A stretch of DNA of 22,703 bases from an uncultured Clostridia bacterium (GTDB lineage: Bacteria > Bacillota > Clostridia > UBA1381), in contig CAKSFY010000026.1 in NCBI GenBank assembly GCA_934454035.1, positions 1-22,703 on the forward strand, in the 5' to 3' direction. A program made the position numbers and the translations under genes. Under the pieces are notes generated by a model. That model ran no database searches and was not told the DNA's origin. It saw only the letters and a list, made by a program, of their open reading frames with translations. Each line of letters starts with the position of its first letter. Position 1 is the first letter of the stretch. This document shows, piece by piece, positions 14,581-22,670 of the stretch.

Positions 14581-16290
14581 ATGATAAATTACAACGAAGA
14601 ATATCAAAAATGGCTGGATTCGCCGGCAGTTGATGAAGATTCAAAGGCAGAGCTTAAAAATCTTTCCGAAAAGGAAAAAGAGGACAGGTTCTACCGCGAG
14701 CTTGAATTTGGCACGGCAGGCATGAGAGGCGTTCTCGGAGCAGGACTTAATCGCATGAATGTATATAATGTCCGCCGAGCAAGCCAGGGCGTTGCCGAAT
14801 ATGTCAAGAGCGCGGACGGCTGCGGAAAAGGTGTACTCATCGGATATGATACACGAAACTGTTCGCGTCTTTTTGCCGAGGAAACCGCAAGGGTTCTTTG
14901 CGCAAACGGAATAAAGACATATCTTTTTGACAAAGTTCATTCTGTTCCTGAGGTATCGTTCGGAATACGCACGCTCGGGTGCGCGGCAGGAGTTATGATT
15001 ACCGCAAGTCACAACCCGAAAGAATATAACGGATACAAGGTTTACGGAGCAGACGGCGGACAAATGCCTCCGGAAGCTGCTGCAACGGTTATAAAGGAAA
15101 TAGACAAGACCGATATTTTCACCGGCGCAATGCTTACGGATTTAAAAGAAGCAGAAAAAAGCGGTCTTTTACAAATTGTCGGAAAATCGCTTGACGAAAA
15201 ATTTCTGGAAACAATTCAAAAAGAGCAGCTTAACCCCGACTGCATCAAAAAGGCAAATCTCAAGCTGATATATACGCCGTTTCACGGCACAGGCAGCAGA
15301 CCTATCAAAGAAATTCTCAAAAGAATCGGCTTTGATAATGTTATTGTGGTTAAAGAGCAGGATACCGAGGACGGCAACTTCCCGACGGTAAAGTCGCCCA
15401 ATCCCGAGGACAAGGAAGGCTTTAAAATTGCAATTGACATGGCAAAAAAGGAGAACGTTGACCTAATTATCGGAACAGACCCCGACTGTGACAGAGTGGG
15501 TGTTGTTGTCCGTGATAACGGCGGCGAATACCATGTACTGACAGGAAATCAGACAGGAGCGCTGCTTACCGAGTACATTCTTTCATCAAGAAAGAAGCAG
15601 GGCACAATTCCGTCAAACGGAGTTGTAATCAAAACAATTGTAACGACCGAACTATCGGCAGCAATCGCAAAGGCTTACGGTGTGGAAATGATGAATGTGC
15701 TGACCGGCTTTAAATATATCGGCGAAAAAATGACCGAGTTTGAACAAACAAAGGCTCACACATATTTGTACGGTTTTGAGGAAAGCTACGGCTGCCTTGT
15801 CGGAACTCATGCGCGCGATAAGGACGGAGTTTCGGCAACAATGATGATTGCGGAAATGGCGGCATTCTATAAAACGGAAGGGAAAACTCTGTACGAAGCA
15901 ATGCAGGATTTGTATAAAAAATACGGATATTACACAGAGAAAACTGTTTCGTTTACCATGCCCGGCAAGGACGGAATGGAAAAAATGGCACAGCTTTTAA
16001 AGGATTTGCGTTCCAATCCTCCGAAAAATGTCAATGGAATGACGGTTGCTTCAAGTGCGGATTATCTTTCACAAAACTCAAGCGACGGAAAAACCTCTTT
16101 CGACGGATTGCCGAAAGCAGATGTTTTAAAATATAACCTTTCGGACGGAAAAACCTACTTTATCGTCCGCCCGTCCGGAACAGAACCGAAAATTAAAATT
16201 TACCTCGGCACGGTCGGCGAATCGCAGCAGGCTGCGGAGCAATTGATAGAAACAACATTAAAGGATATTGAAAAAATACTCGGACTTTAA
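14581..16290 (+). CDS. pgcA: Alpha-phosphoglucomutase (phosphohexomutase family)
   Basis: This 569-residue enzyme interconverts glucose-1-phosphate and glucose-6-phosphate (or mannose phosphates), linking polysaccharide and envelope precursor synthesis with glycolysis. All four signature loops are present: the phosphoserine loop ITASHNPKEYNGYKVYG with S143, the Mg loop GTDPDCDR with D300, D302 and D304, the sugar-specificity loop GFEESYG at 398-404, and the phosphate loop RPSGTEPK at 530-537. Length and loop sequences match the Firmicutes PgcA group rather than GlmM or ManB. The start is ATG 14581, with AAAGGA about 11 bases upstream. The in-frame TTG at 14563 is itself part of the leader. 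It is a single-gene transcript ending in a strong terminator. Confidence 0.95.
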   Translation: MINYNEEYQKWLDSPAVDEDSKAELKNLSEKEKEDRFYRELEFGTAGMRGVLGAGLNRMNVYNVRRASQGVAEYVKSADGCGKGVLIGYDTRNCSRLFAEETARVLCANGIKTYLFDKVHSVPEVSFGIRTLGCAAGVMITASHNPKEYNGYKVYGADGGQMPPEAAATVIKEIDKTDIFTGAMLTDLKEAEKSGLLQIVGKSLDEKFLETIQKEQLNPDCIKKANLKLIYTPFHGTGSRPIKEILKRIGFDNVIVVKEQDTEDGNFPTVKSPNPEDKEGFKIAIDMAKKENVDLIIGTDPDCDRVGVVVRDNGGEYHVLTGNQTGALLTEYILSSRKKQGTIPSNGVVIKTIVTTELSAAIAKAYGVEMMNVLTGFKYIGEKMTEFEQTKAHTYLYGFEESYGCLVGTHARDKDGVSATMMIAEMAAFYKTEGKTLYEAMQDLYKKYGYYTEKTVSFTMPGKDGMEKMAQLLKDLRSNPPKNVNGMTVASSADYLSQNSSDGKTSFDGLPKADVLKYNLSDGKTYFIVRPSGTEPKIKIYLGTVGESQQAAEQLIETTLKDIEKILGL

Positions 16291-16297
16291 AAAAATT

Positions 16298-16330
16298 AAG
16301 GCGGTACATTCAATTGTGCCGCCTTGTTTT
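16298..16330 (+). terminator. Terminator of the phosphoglucomutase gene
   Basis: An 11-bp stem (16298-16308 with 16315-16325, one G-U pair) has a 6-base loop and is followed by GTTTT. It starts 8 bases after the stop codon. Confidence 0.85.
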
Positions 16331-16456
16331 ATAGGAATTCTTATATATCAAGAAAAATCATTATCTGATTATTATTATATCAAAAAATTACACCTCACTA
16401 TACAGAAAAACAAATAAAATTTGTTTCTGCACTTTGTAAAAATGTAAAATATTGTA
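16331..16456. other. AT-rich spacer
   Basis: No gene is visible. An imperfect inverted repeat CAGAAAAACAAAT/ATTTGTTTCTG lies at 16403-16429. Base composition drops to clearly lower G+C here and stays low through the next gene. Confidence 0.3.
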
Positions 16457-16485
16457 TTGCATTTTTCTTTTTTTTGTGATATACT
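16457..16485 (+). promoter_or_regulatory. Promoter of the structured RNA
   Basis: TTGCAT at 16457-16462 and TATACT at 16480-16485 are exactly 17 bases apart. TG at 16477-16478 gives an extended -10 (TGATATACT). Transcription should begin near 16492, which is the first base of the 18-bp closing helix of the RNA candidate. Confidence 0.75.
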
Positions 16486-16491
16486 GATATA

Positions 16492-16708
16492 GCTACATAA
16501 AATCAAAATTTAGTAATGCGAAATTTTTATTATCTTAATAAGGGCACTATGCCCTTTGGTTTGTATACCTTTATATTTGAATTCAGCAAAAATGTAAGTT
16601 CCGTATGTAGAGGTATATAATGAATTTTGCTCTATTTTGATTTTGTGTAGCAACAAATCGGAGTTTACATTTTTCGGTGTGTAACTTCGGTAGTTGCACA
16701 CCTTTTTT
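16492..16708 (+). ncRNA. Candidate structured non-coding RNA with pseudoknot
   Basis: About 217 nt between a good promoter and a terminator, with no supported reading frame. Visible helices: P1, 18 bp with one G-U (16492-16509 with 16634-16651); P2, 9 bp with two G-U (16518-16526 with 16622-16630); hairpin H1, 7 bp (16540-16546 with 16550-16556, loop CTA); P3, 10 bp with one G-U (16561-16570 with 16611-16620). In addition, 16588-16603 in the P3 loop pairs over 16 bases (two adjacent wobbles) with 16659-16674 outside P1, making a pseudoknot if all form together. The wobbles argue for RNA rather than DNA palindromes. I cannot assign an Rfam family by eye. No function is claimed; independent sRNA or leader of the next gene are both possible. 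Confidence 0.6.
16676..16708 (+). terminator. Terminator of the structured RNA
   Basis: An 11-bp stem with one G-U (16676-16686 with 16692-16702) and loop TCGGT is followed directly by six T (16703-16708). It begins one base after the 3' strand of the pseudoknot helix. Confidence 0.85.
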
Positions 16709-16791
16709 AATTTACGGAAATCGAAAGGAGTTTTATATATTTCCTCATAAAAGCGCGTGTGAAAATTATGAAAATATAAGGAGAGTTGTAT

Positions 16792-18437
16792 ATGAAAAGG
16801 ATTTTATCATTTTTCTTAATCATTTGTACACTTTTGTGCGGAAATGTTTTTGCGGCGGATAATTATAAAACTGTTGATATGAAAGATTTTTCAGCTGTCG
16901 GCGAATTTTCTGAGGGTTTATGTGCGGTACAAGACACTTCAAGCAAACGTTGGGGATTTGTAGATGTGAACAAAAATTGGGTGATTTCACCACAATATCA
17001 AAAAGCAGAATATTTTGAAAAAATGAAACTTGTGTTGTAAACACAGTTGACGGAGAAACGATTTTGATAAATCGAAATGGCGATGTAATTTTTAAATTTA
17101 AAGAATACCATAATAATCTTGATAAAGATAGATATTACACAAAAAAGCATGGGAAATATATAGTTGTTTTTGAAAATGAAAATGTAACTTTGCTTTCGGA
17201 AGATTATTCTAAAATAACACCAGAAAATGTTACTTTGGTTTGTATTGATAAAAGTCAAACTGTTTTTAAAGATAATACACAAAATGAAATTTATAATTAT
17301 AAAGGTATCAATATAACAGAAAAGTTAAAAGCCGAAGATATCTCTCTAAAAGTATTAGCCAATAATAAATACATTATCGGGAGAACAGACGATATAATTA
17401 AATGTTTTGATATTAACGGCAACAAAATTGCCGAGTTTGACACATCACCTTATATATTAGATGTGTTTTTGACGGGGGATATTATAGAAATTAAAGGAAG
17501 CGATATTGTAATTTACAATATTACGTTGAATAAGTGTTTAGGAAAATTTGATAAAGATGTTACAATAAAAACATATTATGATAAGTTTTTTACTGTTGCT
17601 AAAAATAATGGCACGTCAGCACTATATTCTTTTAACGGAGATACTCTGATTGATTTTGGTAAATGGAATAATATATATCCGTCATCAGTATCAAACACGG
17701 CAGTTGTATTAGTAGATAAGTATGGTATAGCCGATTATAGCGGAAATTTATTGATACCACTGGAATATAGTAAACACAAAATTCAAAGTTATATTGTTAC
17801 AAAAGGCGGAAAATATACAACTCTAACAAAAGACGGAAAAACCTTTTATACTTTTGACCTTTCAACATTAAAACAATATACAAGTTTTTCAGAGGGGTTT
17901 GATGTGGGTTACAAATATCACAGAAAAGGTGACTATATTTTAGACAATAACTTAAATGAAGTCTATTGTCATACTGTTGAAAAAAGTGGCTATGAGGGAA
18001 ATATAGACTTTTTAGCAAAAGAGGGAATTATTAGATTATACTATCAATTACCCTCACGTTCTTATGGATTTTTGATGTTTGAAGATAGTGGTGTAAAGGT
18101 TAAGGTTGACGATACACCTTTGAATTTTGATGTTTTGCCTGTCATTCAAAACGGGCGTACACTTGTACCAATGAGAGCAATTTTTGAAGCACTTGGGGCA
18201 AGTGTTGAATGGAACAGCGAAACACAAAGTATAACTGCAAAAAGCAAAGATGTTACAATTCAAATGCAAATAGGAAATAACACATTAACAAAAAATGGGC
18301 AAATTTTTCAAACAGACGTAAGCCCACAACTGATAGATGGACGTACAATGGTTCCGGTCAGAGCGATCTCCGATTGTTTTAATGTATTGGTTGATTGGAA
18401 CGGTTATACTCAAACGGTTTCCTTATTTACAAATTAA
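16792..18437 (+). pseudogene. Secreted WG-repeat and stalk-domain protein, frameshifted
   Basis: The open frame begins at ATG 16792 (SD AAGGAG, 8 bases upstream) with a signal peptide: MKRILSFFLIICTLLCGNVF, then Ala-Ala-Asp (cleavage probably after VFA). It continues through a WG repeat (FSEGLCAVQD, KRWGFVDVNKNWVISPQYQK) and stops at 17040. The rest of the protein continues in another frame to 18437. One extra base in the A6 run at 17018-17023 would join them into about 548 residues, reading YFEKNETCVVNTVDGETILI across the join. The middle holds further WG-like repeats (GIADYSGNLLIPLEYSK). The end holds two copper amine oxidase N-terminal-like stalk motifs (NGRTLVPMRAIFEALGASVEW, then DGRTMVPVRAISDCFNVLVDW). 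It is likely a cell-surface protein. The frameshift may be real or a homopolymer error. G+C is lower than in neighbours. Confidence 0.8.
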
Positions 18438-18451
18438 CGAAACCCCTATCG

Positions 18452-18480
18452 GGCGGTGTAAAAATACACCGCCTTTTTTT
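18452..18480 (+). terminator. Terminator of the WG-repeat gene
   Basis: A perfect 9-bp stem GGCGGTGTA/TACACCGCC with an AAAA loop is followed by seven T. Confidence 0.92.
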
Positions 18481-18494
18481 GTCGACAACAATCC

Positions 18495-18524
18495 GATAGT
18501 TTTTATAACAATATAAAAACTATC
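18495..18524. repeat. Long AT-rich palindrome
   Basis: A perfect 13-bp inverted repeat GATAGTTTTTATA/TATAAAAACTATC has an ACAA loop. It lies between the facing terminators of the WG-repeat gene and tuf. It lacks a T run after the stem, so its role is unclear. Confidence 0.6.
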
Positions 18525-18554
18525 CGTCAAAGCCGATTTTGAGGGTTATAATGC

Positions 18555-18594
18555 AAAAATAAAAACAAGGCTATGCGGCATAAACCGCATAGCC
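18555..18594 (-). terminator. tuf: Terminator of tuf
   Basis: On the minus strand a perfect 10-bp stem GGCTATGCGG/CCGCATAGCC with a 6-base loop is followed by TTGTTTTTATTTTT. It begins 22 bases after the tuf stop. Confidence 0.9.
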
Positions 18595-18615
18595 AAGCCA
18601 AATTCTAAAATTTAA

Positions 18616-19818
18616 TTAGCCTTCGATTTCCGAAACGACACCCGAACCAACTGTTCTGCCGCCTTCACGGATAGCGAATCTCAAACCTTTTTCGATAGCG
18701 ATAGGAGTGATAAGTTCAACTTCCATCTTTACGTTATCGCCAGGCATGCACATTTCTGTACCTTCAGGCAATTTGATAACGCCTGTAACGTCTGTTGTTC
18801 TGAAATAGAACTGAGGTCTGTAGTTGTTGAAGAACGGTGTATGACGGCCGCCCTCTTCCTTAGTAAGAACGTAAACTTCGCCCTTAAACTTTGTATGAGG
18901 ATTGATTGTACCCGGCTTAGCCAAAACCTGACCACGTTCGATTTCTGTTCTCTGAACACCACGGAGAAGAGCACCGATGTTATCGCCTGCTTCAGCGTAG
19001 TCAAGAAGCTTTCTGAACATTTCGATACCTGTTACAACAACTTTTCTTCTTTCCTCTGTCAAACCAATGATTTCAACTTCTTCATTGATCTTAAGCTGAC
19101 CTCTCTCAACTCTACCTGTAGCAACTGTACCACGGCCTGTGATTGAGAAGATATCCTCGATCGGCATCAAGAAGGGCAGGTCTGCCTTTCTGTCCGGTGT
19201 AGGAATGTAGCTGTCAACAGCGTCCATCAAGTCCAAAATGCATTTGTACTCAGGAGCGTTGGGGTCTGTTGATGTTGATTCAAGAACCTTAAGAGCAGAA
19301 CCGCAAACGATCGGTGTATCGTCGCCCGGGAAGTCATACTCGTTCAAGAGGTCTCTGATTTCCATTTCAACGAGCTCCATCAATTCGGGGTCGTCAACCT
19401 GGTCAGCCTTGTTCATGAATACTACGATATAAGGTACGCCAACCTGACGTGAAAGCAAGATGTGCTCTCTTGTCTGGGGCATAGGACCGTCAGCAGCCGA
19501 AACAACGAGGATAGCGCCGTCCATCTGAGCAGCACCTGTGATCATGTTTTTAACATAGTCAGCGTGTCCCGGGCAGTCAACGTGAGCATAGTGACGGTTG
19601 TCAGTTTCATACTCAACGTGAGCTGTAGAAATTGTGATACCTCTTTCTCTTTCTTCCGGAGCTTTATCGATCATGTCGTAAGCTTCGAACTGAGCCTGAC
19701 CCTTAAGAGCCAACACCTTTGTGATAGCAGCGGTCAATGTTGTTTTACCGTGGTCAACGTGTCCGATTGTACCAATGTTAACGTGCGGTTTGTTTCTTTC
19801 AAATTTTTCCTTTGCCAT
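18616..19818 (-). CDS. tuf: Elongation factor Tu
   Basis: This 400-residue GTPase carries aminoacyl-tRNA to the ribosomal A site. GTPase motifs are complete: GHVDHGKT at 19-26, RGITI in switch I, DCPGH in switch II, NKAD and GSALK for guanine recognition. They are followed by the two beta-barrel domains, ending TVGSGVVSEIEG. The SD AAGGAGG lies about 10 bases before the ATG. Codon use is strongly biased, as expected for one of the most abundant proteins. It lies downstream of fusA with a 108-base gap that holds its own likely promoter, so it can be transcribed alone as well as with the operon. Confidence 0.99.
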   Translation of the reverse strand: MAKEKFERNKPHVNIGTIGHVDHGKTTLTAAITKVLALKGQAQFEAYDMIDKAPEERERGITISTAHVEYETDNRHYAHVDCPGHADYVKNMITGAAQMDGAILVVSAADGPMPQTREHILLSRQVGVPYIVVFMNKADQVDDPELMELVEMEIRDLLNEYDFPGDDTPIVCGSALKVLESTSTDPNAPEYKCILDLMDAVDSYIPTPDRKADLPFLMPIEDIFSITGRGTVATGRVERGQLKINEEVEIIGLTEERRKVVVTGIEMFRKLLDYAEAGDNIGALLRGVQRTEIERGQVLAKPGTINPHTKFKGEVYVLTKEEGGRHTPFFNNYRPQFYFRTTDVTGVIKLPEGTEMCMPGDNVKMEVELITPIAIEKGLRFAIREGGRTVGSGVVSEIEG

Positions 19819-19841
19819 TGTTTTTTTCCTCCTTATTCAGC

Positions 19842-19862
19842 ACAAACTCTTTATGAGTTTGT
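19842..19862 (-). promoter_or_regulatory. tuf: Hairpin in the tuf leader
   Basis: An 8-bp stem ACAAACTC/GAGTTTGT with a 5-base loop sits just upstream of the tuf SD. There is no T run, so it is not a standard terminator. It may stabilise or define the 5' end of the tuf message. Confidence 0.4.
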
Positions 19863-19883
19863 ATGCTTGATTAATATAATATT

Positions 19884-19912
19884 ATTTTACATGATTTTAC
19901 TGAAAAAATCAA
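19884..19912 (-). promoter_or_regulatory. tuf: Probable internal promoter of tuf
   Basis: On the minus strand TTGATT (19912-19907) and TAAAAT (19889-19884) are 17 bases apart, with the predicted start near 19877, upstream of the leader hairpin. Confidence 0.5.
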
Positions 19913-19926
19913 GTATTTTTTAAAAA

Positions 19927-22044
19927 TTAACCATTATTCTTTGTTCTGTCGTTAATAATCTTCTCTTGGATAGATCTCGGAACTTCTGAATAATGTGACG
20001 GCTCCATTGTATACTGACCGCGTCCCTGTGTACCGGAACGGAGTACCGTAGCGTAGCCGAACATTTCTGAAAGCGGAACCTCTGCCGTAACCTGAGTAAT
20101 AGCGCCCGAACGTGACTCCTGGCTCTTAACCATACCGCGTCTTGAGCTCAAGTCGCCGATAACAAATCCCAGATATTCATCCGGAACGATAACGTTTACG
20201 AGCATGATAGGCTCTTTGATTACAGGGTCTGCCTTCTTCATACCTTCTTTGAATGCCATTGAAGCGGCAATCTTAAATGCCATTTCCGAAGAGTCGACTT
20301 CATGATAAGAACCGTCATAAAGTGTAACCTTAACGTCAACAACATTATAGCCTGCCAATACACCGGACTGCATAGCGCCCTGAACACCGGCATCAACCGC
20401 AGGAATATATTCCTTAGGAATAGCACCGCCGACAATAGCGTTTACAAATTCGTAACCCTTGCCCTCTTCCAACGGCTCAAGTTTAAGAAGTACATGACCG
20501 TACTGACCTTTACCGCCGGACTGACGGGCATACTTGTTCTCGATATTAACAGCCTTTCTGATAGCTTCTCTGTAAGAAACCTGAGGTTCACCTACGTTTG
20601 CCTCAACCTTAAATTCTCTCAAAAGTCTGTCAACAATGATTTCAAGGTGAAGCTCACCCATACCTGCGATAATTGTCTGACCTGTTTCTTCATCTGTATA
20701 TGTTTTGAATGTAGGATCCTCCTCGGCAAGTTTTGCCAAAGCGATACCCATTTTTTCCTGACCTGCCTTTGTCTTAGGCTCGATAGCAACACGTATAACC
20801 GGCTCGGGGAAATTCATCGATTCAAGAATGATCGGATGATTCTCGTCACACAGTGTTTCACCTGTTGTTGTATTCTTAAGACCTACGGCAGCGGCAATAT
20901 CACCGCTGTAGCAGCAGTCGATATCTTTACGCGAGTTAGCGTGCATTTGAAGTATACGTCCCATACGTTCCTTATGTCCCTTGCAGGAGTTAAGCACGTA
21001 AGAACCTGCTTCAACAACACCCGAGTAAACTCTGAAATAGCAAATCTTTCCTACGAACGGGTCGGTTGCAATCTTGAATGCAAGCGCTGCAAACGGAGCG
21101 TCATCGGAAGAAGGTCTTTCCTCCTCCTCATTAGTATCGGGGTTGATACCCTTGATATGAGGAATATCTGTCGGAGCCGGCATATAGTCAATAACTGCGT
21201 CCAAAAGCATTTGAACACCCTTGTTTCTATATGAAGTTCCGCAGAGCATAGGAACGATTTCGTTGCTGATAGTAGCCTTGCGCAATGCTGCTTTAAGCTC
21301 ATCAACAGTGATTGAATCGGAATCCTCGAGGAATTTTTCCAAAAGTTCTTCATCTGTTTCGCAGATAGCTTCGATCATCTGCTCACGATATTCGTTAGCC
21401 TTGTCGAGCATATCGGCAGGGATTTCTTCGATTCTTACATCGTTACCGAGGTCATCATAATAAACTTCGGCTTTCATTGTCATAAGGTCGATAATTCCCT
21501 TAAATGTTTCCTCCGCACCGATCGGAAGCTGGATAGGTACTCCGTTAGCATGAAGTCTTTCGTGCACCATGTCTACAACTCTGTAGAAATCAGCGCCCAT
21601 GATATCCATTTTGTTAACGTATATCATTCTCGGTACATTGTATTCGTCAGCCTGTCTCCAAACTGTTTCGGACTGAGGCTCAACTCCGCCCTTTGCACAC
21701 ATAACGGTTACGGAACCGTCCAAAACCTTCAAAGAACGCTGAACCTCGACTGTAAAGTCAACGTGTCCCGGGGTGTCGATGATGTTGATTCTGTGCTTAA
21801 TTCCGCTCTTGTAGCCTTCCTTCTTTGTCCAGAAGCATGTTGTAGCAGCAGATGTGATAGTGATACCACGCTCCTGCTCCTGTGCCATCCAGTCCATGGT
21901 TGCGGCTCCGTCATGAGTTTCTCCGATTTTATGGTTAATACCCGTATAATACAAAATTCTTTCCGTAGTGGTTGTTTTACCGGCATCTATGTGAGCCATG
22001 ATACCGATATTTCTGGTATTGTCAAGTGAAATTTCTCTTGCCAA
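19927..22044 (-). CDS. fusA: Elongation factor G
   Basis: This 705-residue GTPase drives ribosomal translocation and, with RRF, ribosome recycling. GTP-binding motifs: AHIDAGKT at 17-24, RGITI, DTPGHVDF and NKMD. They are followed by the standard later domains, with the domain IV stretch SGGKGQYGHV and a C-terminal block GDLSSRRGMV. Length is normal (E. coli 704). The start codon is TTG, directly before Ala-Arg-Glu, with AGGAGG 7-8 bases upstream; no ATG is available at the conserved N-terminus. It lies 64 bases after rpsG and 108 bases before tuf, in the usual str order. Confidence 0.99.
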   Translation of the reverse strand: MAREISLDNTRNIGIMAHIDAGKTTTTERILYYTGINHKIGETHDGAATMDWMAQEQERGITITSAATTCFWTKKEGYKSGIKHRINIIDTPGHVDFTVEVQRSLKVLDGSVTVMCAKGGVEPQSETVWRQADEYNVPRMIYVNKMDIMGADFYRVVDMVHERLHANGVPIQLPIGAEETFKGIIDLMTMKAEVYYDDLGNDVRIEEIPADMLDKANEYREQMIEAICETDEELLEKFLEDSDSITVDELKAALRKATISNEIVPMLCGTSYRNKGVQMLLDAVIDYMPAPTDIPHIKGINPDTNEEEERPSSDDAPFAALAFKIATDPFVGKICYFRVYSGVVEAGSYVLNSCKGHKERMGRILQMHANSRKDIDCCYSGDIAAAVGLKNTTTGETLCDENHPIILESMNFPEPVIRVAIEPKTKAGQEKMGIALAKLAEEDPTFKTYTDEETGQTIIAGMGELHLEIIVDRLLREFKVEANVGEPQVSYREAIRKAVNIENKYARQSGGKGQYGHVLLKLEPLEEGKGYEFVNAIVGGAIPKEYIPAVDAGVQGAMQSGVLAGYNVVDVKVTLYDGSYHEVDSSEMAFKIAASMAFKEGMKKADPVIKEPIMLVNVIVPDEYLGFVIGDLSSRRGMVKSQESRSGAITQVTAEVPLSEMFGYATVLRSGTQGRGQYTMEPSHYSEVPRSIQEKIINDRTKNNG

Positions 22045-22108
22045 AATTCTTCCTCCTTTCCCACGTTTTCTAAAACGAAGTAAAAATATAAATCATGCGA
22101 TTTTAATA

Positions 22109-22579
22109 CTACCAACGATAGTGAGCAAACGCTCTGTTTGCTTCTGCCATCTTGTGAGTATCTTCGCGCTTCTTAACCGAACCGCCGGTTCCGTTAAGTG
22201 CGTCCAAAAGCTCGTTTGCGAGTCTTTCCTTCATGGTCTTTTCGTTACGCTCTCTCGAGTAACGGGTAAGCCATCTTAAACCTAAGGTCTGTCTTCTTTC
22301 CGGGCGAACCTCCATAGGAACCTGATATGTTGCACCGCCGACTCTTCTTGCCTTTACTTCGAGTACAGGCATGATAGCTTCGAGCGCTTCCTCAAATACT
22401 TCCAACGGCTCACGTCCGGTCTTTTCCTTTATGATATCAAATGCATCATAAACAATTCTCTGAGCAACACCCTTTTTACCGTCAAGCATGATATTGTTGA
22501 TAAGCTTTGTAACAACAACGCTGTTGTAAATAGGATCTGCGAGAACTTCTCTTTTTGCGATATAACCTCTTCTTGGCAC
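22109..22579 (-). CDS. rpsG: 30S ribosomal protein S7
   Basis: This primary 16S rRNA-binding protein nucleates the 30S head and acts as translational repressor of the str operon in E. coli. The start is GTG at 22579: a GAAGGAGGG site lies just upstream and the product is 156 residues, beginning with the conserved Pro-Arg-Arg-Gly and ending AFAHYRW, the usual length and ends of S7. A longer frame from 22654 adds 25 residues that are not S7-like. Conserved blocks include KLINNIMLDGKKGVAQ, VLEVKARRVGGATYQVPMEV and RRQTLGLRWL. Confidence 0.98.
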   Translation of the reverse strand: MPRRGYIAKREVLADPIYNSVVVTKLINNIMLDGKKGVAQRIVYDAFDIIKEKTGREPLEVFEEALEAIMPVLEVKARRVGGATYQVPMEVRPERRQTLGLRWLTRYSRERNEKTMKERLANELLDALNGTGGSVKKREDTHKMAEANRAFAHYRW

Positions 22580-22670
22580 GTTACTTCCCTCCTTCATAAT
22601 AATTGGCAATAGCCGATTGCAAAATACAAACAGCTGCGGCAACAGTGTCCGCACTTTCGCTTTTTTTGTA
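22580..22670. other. Leader upstream of rpsG, no rpsL visible
   Basis: rpsL normally ends close upstream of rpsG, but there is no S12 coding sequence in the 124 bases up to the window edge. This stretch has the rpsG SD and A/T tracts. A weak TTGCAA...TATTAT pair on the minus strand has only 15-base spacing, so no promoter is claimed. Confidence 0.4.

Noticed and set aside
16492..16651. MITE with 18-bp terminal inverted repeats
   Set aside because: No target duplication is visible at the ends, imperfect pairs are G-U wobbles, the start coincides with a promoter start site, and a further 16-bp pairing reaches outside the supposed element. RNA is the better reading, though MITE origin is not excluded.
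16510..16701. 63-codon minus-strand frame over the RNA region
   Set aside because: No SD, no similarity, and it is explained by the AT-rich structured region.
17018..17040. Programmed -1 ribosomal frameshifting at the A6 run
   Set aside because: The run is not a standard X-XXY-YYZ heptamer in the right phase and no stimulating hairpin is evident. Error or mutation is simpler.
17064..18437. A separate gene starting at TTG 17064
   Set aside because: No SD precedes it, it lacks a signal peptide, and its first residues continue the WG repeat of the upstream frame, so it is the second half of a frameshifted gene.
20302..21234. 310-codon open frame antisense to fusA
   Set aside because: It is a shadow of the biased codon use of EF-G, cysteine- and serine-rich, with no recognisable domain and no SD or promoter.
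22580..22654. 25-residue N-terminal extension of S7
   Set aside because: The extension is not S7-like, and the GTG start with a strong SD gives the standard 156 residues.
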